A stretch of DNA of 7,399 bases, taken from positions 1-7,399 of the forward strand of contig VGTX01000050.1 of assembly GCA_016874315.1 (NCBI GenBank), in the 5' to 3' direction. A program made the position numbers and the translations under genes. Positions 1 to 5,848 of this stretch are shown here, piece after piece. The first letter of the stretch is position 1. Each line of letters begins with the position of its first letter. The notes beneath the pieces were generated by a model. That model was not told the DNA's origin and ran no database searches. It saw only the letters and a program-made list of their open reading frames with translations. The DNA comes from Gammaproteobacteria bacterium (lineage in GTDB: Bacteria > Pseudomonadota > Gammaproteobacteria > Berkiellales > Berkiellaceae).

Positions 1-1
1 C

Positions 2-346
2 AACACGATCACGCCCGAACTCAATCTCTTTCCACAGCTCGACAGACCTCCAATCGTTGCTATCCAATCACTATACGATATACCATGCACACAAACTGTT
101 TTATGTCAGTGGCTCGTTACTTTTCCTTTGAAACTCTCAGAAAATCAAAAAAACAATCTTGCGCTGCTGTGTGCAAAGCAAGGATATGCGAAAGCATTAA
201 GCATTCTTCTTTCTCAAGGCGTCAATCCAAATTATGCAGACCTACAAGAAGAAAAAACCCTTCTATTAATGGCTATAGCAAATAACCATGCACCAACTGT
301 TGAAGTTCTTCTTAATGCGGGGGCAACCATGGAAAGGCGATCGTGA
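2..346 (+). pseudogene. 5' fragment of ankyrin-repeat gene, open at left edge, ended by frameshift
   Basis: This frame has no stop from base 2 to the TGA at 344-346, so it probably enters from outside the window. The first possible start is TTG at 128, but the frame upstream already matches the N-terminus of the paralogue at 1850. A Trp-Leu pair (TGG CTC at 110-115) is followed by a block aligning as QKx2Lx3Cx3GYx3Lx2LL in both proteins. One ankyrin-type repeat follows (LLLMAIANN, then VEVLLNAGA). Translation then ends in the middle of the next repeat, while the rest of that repeat continues in the +1 frame from about 336. From the repeat's first Leu-Leu codon (308) to the same point in the next repeat (399) is 91 bases, against 99 for a 33-residue ankyrin unit. 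An 8-bp deletion near 335 explains both the shortening and the frame change. Ankyrin repeats bind protein partners; the partner is unknown. Confidence 0.7.
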
Positions 347-1589
347 AGCTGGATTATATATTGCATCCATGTATAATTTTGACGAAGCTCTTAAGATGCT
401 TATTAAGCACGGTGTAAATCCACACACACAGAGTCCACAAGGCGTGACCTATCTTATGTGCGCAGCACATAAGAACTCCTATAACACATTACAAGTTCTT
501 ATTGATGAGAATCTCAATCTTAACCTACAAGACCAGAGAGGATATACAGCACTAATGTGCGCGGCAGAGCAGGGTGGGTATGAGTCACTGAAAATATTAC
601 TTAATGCGGGCGCGGATATAAATCTAAAAAATAAAAATGAAAAAACAGCCTTAATACTAGCGGCTACAAAAACAGAGTCTATCGCTCTTATTAAAAACCT
701 GATTCAAGCTGGAGCTCAAATCGACTCACAAGACAAAGACAAACTGACGGCGTTAATGAATGCAGCTCAAAGTAATAATTCAGCTGCTATTGAGGCACTT
801 ATCAATGCAGGTGCAAATTTAGAATTAAAAAATGCATATGGAGAAACAGCGCTACATCTTGCAGCTTTCAATGCCACTGCGAATGCTCTTGAGATCTTGA
901 TTGCGCACGGTGCAAATATTCATTTGAAAAATCACGATGGAGAAACAGCTTTAACAATCGCAATCGAGAGCAAAAAGACAGAATGCGTTAAAATCCTGAT
1001 TAAAGCAGGAGCGGAAATTGAAAACCCCTTAGCACTTTTAAAACTTCTTGCGAGCACGGCTGACATCGAGCTTTTAACTTTACTCAGTAAAGATTATATG
1101 AACAAAATTCAGGGAATACAGTTTAGTGATAAAACACCATTAATGCGCTCTGCAGAGCAAGGTGACAGATTTGCTTGCCGAGCACTCCTCAAAAACGGAG
1201 TGAATTTTAATCACTGCGACAAGAATGGATATACAGCACTGGATTTAGCGATTATCAATGGACATTCAGACATCATTAAGGAGCTTATGTGTTACGAAAT
1301 AACTCCATATTATTTGATGAAAAGTATTGAGCTATCAATACGAAATCCTCAATATCACCATATTGTCCCTCTACTTTTTGAGCATGGTATTGCAGAAATT
1401 ATATTACGCTATCAGCCTAATATCGTCAGCCTAGCGAAAGAGCATGGATGTGCTGCTGCCATTTTTGCGCTAAACAGAGAAGACATCGCCTCCGATTCAG
1501 CGATATCTATGCGGTCGAATTTTCTGACACATTCGAGCAGTCATGAAAAGCACTTGGAGTCAGTGAGACCACGATTACAAAGGCCTTAA
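288..1589 (+). CDS. Ankyrin-repeat protein, downstream part of frameshifted gene
   Basis: This is the main body of the ankyrin gene that begins at or before the left edge. The frame is open from 279. The ATG at 288 is only the first ATG in frame: its first 15 or so residues are out-of-frame reading of a repeat, and genuine repeat sequence starts near 336. The first in-frame ATG inside genuine sequence is at 369. Six regular repeats of about 33 residues lie at residues 49-246 (for example GETALHLAA and LLNAGADINLK). A 33-residue irregular stretch follows (247-279), then two more repeats (280-340). The last 90 or so residues have no ankyrin pattern and end in a Ser/His/Arg-rich tail. No signal peptide or membrane helix is visible. 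No good ribosome-binding site precedes 288, so a product would depend on reading through the frameshift or on weak re-initiation. It could be a pseudogene remnant or a shorter functional gene. Confidence 0.72.
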   Translation: MHQLLKFFLMRGQPWKGDREAGLYIASMYNFDEALKMLIKHGVNPHTQSPQGVTYLMCAAHKNSYNTLQVLIDENLNLNLQDQRGYTALMCAAEQGGYESLKILLNAGADINLKNKNEKTALILAATKTESIALIKNLIQAGAQIDSQDKDKLTALMNAAQSNNSAAIEALINAGANLELKNAYGETALHLAAFNATANALEILIAHGANIHLKNHDGETALTIAIESKKTECVKILIKAGAEIENPLALLKLLASTADIELLTLLSKDYMNKIQGIQFSDKTPLMRSAEQGDRFACRALLKNGVNFNHCDKNGYTALDLAIINGHSDIIKELMCYEITPYYLMKSIELSIRNPQYHHIVPLLFEHGIAEIILRYQPNIVSLAKEHGCAAAIFALNREDIASDSAISMRSNFLTHSSSHEKHLESVRPRLQRP

Positions 1590-1849
1590 CATGACCAATA
1601 AAGTAATCACCACCTCCGAATGAATATCCAAAGTATCGAATAAGATATTTAAAAAAATTCTAATAGTGACAAACAAACAGCGCCTCACATCCTATATATA
1701 TGACAAGTTTGATATATCAAGATAAAGAGCTGTTTTGATGCCTAATACATATCTCTACGCCGAAATATTTATCTTTAAAAGTATATTCAATACGCGATCT
1801 ATACAAAAAGTCTTGTCACTCTCGCTCATCCCAATGGAGATATAATATC
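1590..1849. other. Intergenic region between the ankyrin genes, with 12-bp palindrome
   Basis: This is a 260-bp AT-rich stretch without a convincing gene. It contains the perfect palindrome TTGATATATCAA at 1709-1720, which could be an operator for a dimeric regulator. Eight bases before it is CCTATATATAT (1691-1701), an 11-mer that recurs upstream of the gene at 5213 (5169-5179). I found no well-spaced sigma-70 promoter and no hairpin plus T-run terminator for the upstream gene. The promoter of the 1850 gene must lie here if that gene is transcribed on its own. Confidence 0.45.
1836..1839 (+). promoter_or_regulatory. Ribosome-binding site of the 1080-residue ankyrin protein
   Basis: GGAG lies 10 bases before the ATG at 1850 and supports that start. 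The frame has no other ATG close by with a comparable site. Confidence 0.55.
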
Positions 1850-4800
1850 ATGGATTCCTCAGTCAGCTCTGTAACATTCAACCAAAAGAACGATATAGCA
1901 TACACCGACCTCAGCGATATTGAGCTTAATACATGGTTGAAATCCAATACAAACTTAACAGACGAACAAAAACGACAACTTCTCACGAGCTGCATAGAGA
2001 AAGGATATCCGGAGTCTTTACGCAATCTGTTAAACGATAACGAAGGCAAGATGTTTTTAACGTCTGCCAATAAAAAAACAGCCTTAATATTAGCCATTGA
2101 AAAAGGCCACCTTGAAATAGTCAAAGCACTTCTTGAAAAGTTCAAAGATTTAGATTATCAGGACAGTAAGGGCCAAACACCTTTAGCGTTAGCTATTGAA
2201 AGAGGTAATCTTGCAGTAATCAACGCCCTGCTTGACCAGTTCAAAAATTTAGATTATCAGGACAGTAAGGGCCAAACACCTTTAGCGTTAGCTATTGAAA
2301 AAGGTAAGCTTGAAGTAATCAACGCCCTGCTTGAGAAGGGTGCGAATCTGAATGCGAGAGACAAAAATGGCAATACACCTCTAATATTAGCTATTCAGCA
2401 AAATAACATCGCTATATTCAACGCCCTGCTTGAGAAGGGCGCGTCTGTGCATTATCGAGATAACAATAACAATACACCATTAATGCTTGCCGTCGAGCAA
2501 AATAACATCGCTATAGTCAACACCCTGCTTAAAAAAGAACATGTCGCCCTAAATGGTCAAAATAAAGATCAAAAAACAGCCTTAATGTTAGCTACTGAAA
2601 AAGGCTATCTTAAAATAGTCAAGGCCTTGCTTGCTCAGAAGGATGTGCTAGTAGAGTTGAAAGATAAATTTCGTAAAAAAACAGCCTTAATGTTAGCTAT
2701 TGAAAAAGGCCACCTTGAAATAGTCAAGGCCCTGCTTGTTAAGGACACGAATCTGAATGCGAAAGACAAAAATGACAATACACCCTTAATGCTTGCTGTC
2801 CAGCAAAATAATATCGCGATAGTTAATGCTATTCTTTCGAAGAACCCTGACAACGACAATTTAAAGAATTCTCTCAAAGCATCTCCAATCAACATAGATA
2901 TTCCAACGGTTATTATTCAGAAAATATGGAATGATAATATAAATAATGAGTCACGAAGTAACTTACTGAATGAGTGTCTTTCTATTGCTGAAAATGCTGA
3001 AAAAGCCCACCCCAATCAGTACATTTCGTTATTAAAAAATCTTATTGAAAAAACAGATATAAACACACAGCCAGAACTCCTCACTCTTTTTCAGAATGCT
3101 CTTACTATAGCGCAGCAGCATGTCGCACCCAGTTCAACAACTAATAATGAAAATAAAGCTCCTGAGAGCGTCAATCTATCAACTCAGGACCTAATTCTTG
3201 AAGAATTTAAAAAATACAGAGTAGAAGATAAAGCATTAATTCTCGCGAAATGTATCGAACAGAACAAGAAAGAATATTTAACAATATATTTAAACGATCC
3301 AAATATTCGTGATGTTATAAATTATCAAAATAAGGAAACAGGTAACACACCCTTAATGCTTGCTGTCCAGCAAAATAATATCGAGATAGTCAATACCCTC
3401 CTTGAAAAAGAACATATCGCCCTGAATAGTCAAAATAAAGATCAAAAAACAGCCTTAATGTTAGCTCTTGAAATAGGTAATATCGAGATAATTGCTGCAC
3501 TCATAGTCGCAACCCCAATTAATATAGCTGATTCTCTTACCCTGGCTGAAAATAAATTAAATCTCCCAGAATATATCAACTTATTAAAAAATCTTTCTAA
3601 TAATGAGAAAATGCAAAATAATGAATATGCACTCCGTGATATTCAAAAAGCCCTCAATACCTGCTTAATCAATGCTGCAAGCAAGGGTGATCTTGCCAGC
3701 ATTCGAATGATTATTAACACTCCAGATATCCTCAGTAATGAGTCACTGATTACAGCTTGGGATAAGGCGCATGCAGCTGGTAACATTACCATTGCAAATC
3801 AGTTACTTTCACGTGCAGATAATAATATTGATTTAAGAATACTGTATCTTAAGGAAGGCGTAAAATTTAAGAACTTTCAAGAAATGATCGACCTCTTTCG
3901 AAAGGCTTCCAACGAGGGAAGATTTCTAGAATTATTAAAAACAGTTCCCTTCATCTTATTTAACAATGCAAAACTCTCTCAAAAAGCAGCAACCATCCTT
4001 GGGCCTATAGGACTTATCACATCCCTTGTATTGTTTTTTATACCTGGACTACAACCTATTGCAATCGGTGTCTTTGCGCTAACGGCAGCCAGTGTTGTGA
4101 CCCTTGCCATCGCAAATCGTGTTCTAGACCGAGTTTATGCAATTTTTGGACTACCTAATCCTAACTCCATCAATAAAAAACATAAAACACCCGAAGAACG
4201 GACGGAGGCTGTATTACTGAAGGAAACCTCCCAATCAAGAAAAATCGTAGCGAACATTACAGCAGGCCTTGCACTTCTTTTCTTTTTTACAGCATTAAGT
4301 GCCCTGTTTGCCATTGCAACACCGCTACTTTTAGGAGGCTTAGGAGTTGGAGGCATGATTACTCTTGGCGTTATGACAGCGAATACACTATCAACGCTTG
4401 CTATGAGTCTTGTCACTTCTGTAATTAGCTTGATTGTATCAGCTCCGACGATAAGCCTTCCTGTTATCGGTGCAGGCTTAGCTTTTACTGGCTTCATAGC
4501 TTTCCAGCTTAATAAGCAACATAATAGCATCTTACAGAAAAAATTTGATACTGAAAACCAAAAGAGCTCAAACGGCACGACCGCAGAGCTTCTACCGGGC
4601 GTAACATATGAAGCTTACAAAAAATCACGCATTGATTCACGTAATCCATTTTATTTTTTTAGAAAAACAAACATTGAAACCATTCATCAAACTCAAAATA
4701 CAAAGATCGATAGTTTGAATAATGTTAAATTTAAGGGATACACAATAACTGCAGAAGATATTCAACTCCCAAGCAAAACAGGAAAGACATATCCGCAAAT

Positions 4801-5092
4801 ATCTTTCACGCCGCATAACCCTTCTCAACCGAATATGTATGTTTTTACAGGCCTCTATCCTGAATCAGGCACAGAAGCAGAGCAAAAGACTGCAATAATT
4901 AAGGCTATGCTTGAGCTATACAAGAACAACACGTTAAAAACATACCTCCTTAAGGTAAAAGCAAGTATCCCAGCAAATACCACAGCATCTCAACTCCAAT
5001 CTAGAAATCCCACCATAGCCCCTATTTTCAATGGTTCAGTGAATAACAATTCATCAAATATACCCCAATCTCCGAGCCCCTACAAAACTTGA
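1850..5092 (+). CDS. Large ankyrin-repeat protein with multi-pass membrane domain, putative effector
   Basis: This is a 1080-residue protein with no N-terminal signal peptide. Domains in order: cap module (about 22-72, with Trp29 and Cys48); about eight ankyrin repeats (72-335); a PINI motif (346-349) and helical linker (to about 445) including AEN and YISLLKNL; a second cap (447-492, Cys468); two ankyrin repeats (493-552); a second PINI (556-559) and a second AEN plus YINLLKNL segment (563-582); and an irregular helical region (600-700). Next come two hydrophobic segments (about 714-756), a basic linker, and three or four more (about 798-886) rich in Gly, Leu and Ala. A soluble domain of about 190 residues follows, with a Ser/Pro/Asn-rich end. 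Ankyrin arrays bind proteins, and the hydrophobic clusters imply membrane insertion, so a secreted protein sitting in a host membrane is plausible. No catalytic motif is recognised. Several repeats are near-identical at DNA level, which indicates recent duplication. It could instead be a bacterial inner-membrane scaffold. Confidence 0.85.
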   Translation: MDSSVSSVTFNQKNDIAYTDLSDIELNTWLKSNTNLTDEQKRQLLTSCIEKGYPESLRNLLNDNEGKMFLTSANKKTALILAIEKGHLEIVKALLEKFKDLDYQDSKGQTPLALAIERGNLAVINALLDQFKNLDYQDSKGQTPLALAIEKGKLEVINALLEKGANLNARDKNGNTPLILAIQQNNIAIFNALLEKGASVHYRDNNNNTPLMLAVEQNNIAIVNTLLKKEHVALNGQNKDQKTALMLATEKGYLKIVKALLAQKDVLVELKDKFRKKTALMLAIEKGHLEIVKALLVKDTNLNAKDKNDNTPLMLAVQQNNIAIVNAILSKNPDNDNLKNSLKASPINIDIPTVIIQKIWNDNINNESRSNLLNECLSIAENAEKAHPNQYISLLKNLIEKTDINTQPELLTLFQNALTIAQQHVAPSSTTNNENKAPESVNLSTQDLILEEFKKYRVEDKALILAKCIEQNKKEYLTIYLNDPNIRDVINYQNKETGNTPLMLAVQQNNIEIVNTLLEKEHIALNSQNKDQKTALMLALEIGNIEIIAALIVATPINIADSLTLAENKLNLPEYINLLKNLSNNEKMQNNEYALRDIQKALNTCLINAASKGDLASIRMIINTPDILSNESLITAWDKAHAAGNITIANQLLSRADNNIDLRILYLKEGVKFKNFQEMIDLFRKASNEGRFLELLKTVPFILFNNAKLSQKAATILGPIGLITSLVLFFIPGLQPIAIGVFALTAASVVTLAIANRVLDRVYAIFGLPNPNSINKKHKTPEERTEAVLLKETSQSRKIVANITAGLALLFFFTALSALFAIATPLLLGGLGVGGMITLGVMTANTLSTLAMSLVTSVISLIVSAPTISLPVIGAGLAFTGFIAFQLNKQHNSILQKKFDTENQKSSNGTTAELLPGVTYEAYKKSRIDSRNPFYFFRKTNIETIHQTQNTKIDSLNNVKFKGYTITAEDIQLPSKTGKTYPQISFTPHNPSQPNMYVFTGLYPESGTEAEQKTAIIKAMLELYKNNTLKTYLLKVKASIPANTTASQLQSRNPTIAPIFNGSVNNNSSNIPQSPSPYKT
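2071..2132 (+). repeat. Dispersed ankyrin-unit repeat, partner at 2674-2735
   Basis: The segment encoding KKTALILAIEKGHLEIVKAL recurs 603 bases (201 codons) downstream, where it reads KKTALMLAIEKGHLEIVKAL. A 29-base core is identical (2096-2124 against 2699-2727). Most differences are at third codon positions, so this copy pair is older than the tandem pair or has been under selection to keep the protein sequence. Confidence 0.8.
2141..2338 (+). repeat. Tandem 99-bp duplication, two ankyrin units (2141-2239 and 2240-2338)
   Basis: Each unit encodes exactly one 33-residue ankyrin repeat. The copies differ at 6 of 99 positions (2147, 2202, 2209, 2214, 2236 and 2237 in copy one), and 54 bases in a row are identical (2148-2201 against 2247-2300). 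All six differences change the amino acid: Asp/Asn, Arg/Lys, Asn/Lys, Ala/Glu, Asp/Glu and Gln/Lys. This is a recent, in-frame tandem duplication. Confidence 0.9.
2471..2599 (+). repeat. Dispersed 129-bp repeat, partner at 3344-3472
   Basis: The two blocks lie 873 bases (291 codons) apart and align without gaps, with 15 differences in 129 bases. A 38-base stretch is identical (2556-2593 against 3429-3466). Seven of the 15 differences are silent. The blocks encode two consecutive ankyrin units that share an unusual two-residue insertion in the loop (KKEHVALNGQ and EKEHIALNSQ). The downstream block forms the second, shorter ankyrin array of the protein. Confidence 0.85.
3344..3472 (+). repeat. 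Second copy of the 129-bp block, mosaic of two upstream repeats
   Basis: The first part (3347-3383) is identical over 37 bases to 2780-2816, a different ankyrin unit. The later part (3429-3466) is identical over 38 bases to 2556-2593. No single upstream copy matches the whole block, which is the pattern left by recombination or gene conversion between repeats in one gene. Confidence 0.75.
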
Positions 5093-5102
5093 ACTCACAG
5101 AA

Positions 5103-5148
5103 AAGATTCAATGTGATAAAAAAAATTTTACATTCACAAAAGAATCTT
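5103..5148 (+). terminator. AT-rich inverted repeat after the large ankyrin gene, possible weak terminator
   Basis: AAGATTC (5103-5109) pairs with GAATCTT (5142-5148), and inside it AATGT (5110-5114) pairs with ACATT (5130-5134), leaving a 7-base bulge and a loop rich in A and T. It begins 11 bases after the stop codon of the upstream gene. There is no T-run after the right arm and the stem has little G+C, so a role in termination is uncertain. Confidence 0.25.
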
Positions 5149-5193
5149 CAACCTCTTAGAGAAAAGGGCCTATATATATCATGAAATATATAA

Positions 5194-5205
5194 TCCTTCG
5201 AAGGA
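5194..5205 (+). promoter_or_regulatory. Shine-Dalgarno of the 5213 gene inside a 12-bp perfect palindrome
   Basis: TCCTTCGAAGGA is its own reverse complement. Its right half carries AGGA (5202-5205), 7 bases before the ATG at 5213, which supports that start. In RNA the two halves could fold into a short hairpin that hides the ribosome-binding site. An AT-only inverted repeat (5173-5179 with 5186-5192) lies directly upstream. Confidence 0.5.
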
Positions 5206-5212
5206 ATGAGTT

Positions 5213-5767
5213 ATGAATAATTTTGATGATGATTTTGATGACGTTGAGAATTTTTTTGATTCTCTTATCAATTCAGGTTTTCAGTTAGGTAGGCGCGTGC
5301 TGCAATTGGGTGCAATTTGGATGTTATGTGGTGCAGTGCCTATGCTTTTAAGCCCAGAACCTATCACAAAAATACTAGGCACATTACTTTTTAACGTAGG
5401 ATTAGTGACGGGCCTAACCGGAATGGCTATTATGTTCATACCGCCTGTTCTGATGGGTATAGGATTTACAATTCTTTTACCATTTATGGCTTTTACCACG
5501 GTCTTGAAAAGTATTTATGAAGCGCCCGCAAATACTGAGCAAAACAAAGAGTCGCCTGAGATTGAACATCACGATACACCCACACAAGATCTGAGTCATG
5601 TTTCAGATAATACCAATGAGCAAATTTCTGTAAATCCAGATAAGGTTATATTTTCATGTGAACTGCACGCCCCTAAAGGGAGCATGCTTCCTATCAAGCA
5701 ACCTCAAACAGATAGCGTAGAACCTGAGCACGAACATACTTCAAGAAAGCAAAAATCCATATCTTAG
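5213..5767 (+). CDS. Small three-helix membrane protein of unknown function
   Basis: I do not recognise this 184-residue protein. The N-terminus is strongly acidic (NNFDDDFDDVENFFD, with no signal peptide). Three hydrophobic segments follow at about 30-47, 52-75 and 77-98, the last two separated only by a Pro-Pro turn, and two Arg residues (27-28) precede the first. The remaining 85 or so residues are polar, rich in Glu, Gln, Ser, His and Pro, and probably disordered, with a basic end (SRKQKS). The layout is a membrane anchor carrying a long soluble tail. The start is supported by AGGA 7 bases upstream. It lies 120 bp after the large ankyrin gene on the same strand and converges on skp. Its helices resemble those of the large neighbour only in general composition, so homology cannot be claimed. 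A partner or accessory of the ankyrin protein is conceivable from position alone. Confidence 0.75.
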   Translation: MNNFDDDFDDVENFFDSLINSGFQLGRRVLQLGAIWMLCGAVPMLLSPEPITKILGTLLFNVGLVTGLTGMAIMFIPPVLMGIGFTILLPFMAFTTVLKSIYEAPANTEQNKESPEIEHHDTPTQDLSHVSDNTNEQISVNPDKVIFSCELHAPKGSMLPIKQPQTDSVEPEHEHTSRKQKSIS

Positions 5768-5771
5768 TCGC

Positions 5772-5818
5772 CACCTTATCCGCATAACTCTTTATCAAGA
5801 TTTTATACGGATAAAGTG
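5772..5818 (-). terminator. Convergent intergenic hairpin, likely terminator for skp
   Basis: The arms 5772-5787 and 5803-5818 form a 16-pair stem with a 15-base loop. Read on the reverse strand, all positions pair if two G-U pairs are allowed. On the forward strand the same two positions are mismatches, so the hairpin is stronger for transcripts coming from skp. It starts 30 bases after the skp stop codon. No T-run follows directly, so it may be a barrier or 3'-end stabiliser rather than a classical intrinsic terminator. Confidence 0.45.
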
Positions 5819-5848
5819 AAAACTGCATCATGCGATATCTATCATCAA

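Noticed and set aside
128..130. TTG as the true start of the first ankyrin gene
   Set aside because: The cap homology begins upstream at 110 and the frame is open to base 2; no ribosome-binding site is visible before 128.
85..285. Open frame of 66 codons starting at ATG 85, forward strand
   Set aside because: It overlaps the ankyrin coding frame that is homologous to the paralogue, and its own translation shows no repeat pattern.
329..346. Programmed +1 frameshift in the first ankyrin gene
   Set aside because: The codon before the stop (TCG TGA) cannot re-pair in the +1 frame as in the release-factor 2 site, and the 8-base shortfall is better explained by a deletion.
1590..1680. Intrinsic terminator after the first ankyrin gene
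   Set aside because: The only pairing seen, AATATC with GATATT, is six pairs with a 15-base loop and no T-run.
1813..1846. TTGTCA plus TATAAT as a promoter for the gene at 1850
   Set aside because: The spacing is 22 bases and the -10 lies 3 bases before the ATG, so it would miss the ribosome-binding site.
1816..2145. Reverse-strand open frame of 109 codons
   Set aside because: It lies over the start of the intact large ankyrin gene and its sequence is the complement of repeat codons.
2071..3472. CRISPR array or mobile-element repeats
   Set aside because: The repeats are in-frame ankyrin units with multiple-of-three spacing and coding flanks; there are no short constant repeats with unique spacers and no transposase.
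4135..4578. Reverse-strand open frame of 147 codons
   Set aside because: It is a shadow of the membrane-helix region of the large ankyrin gene, with no own ribosome site and no recognisable domain.
5189..5194. Perfect TATAAT before the gene at 5213
   Set aside because: No -35 element at the right distance (GGGCCT there), and transcription from it would start at or inside the ribosome-binding site.
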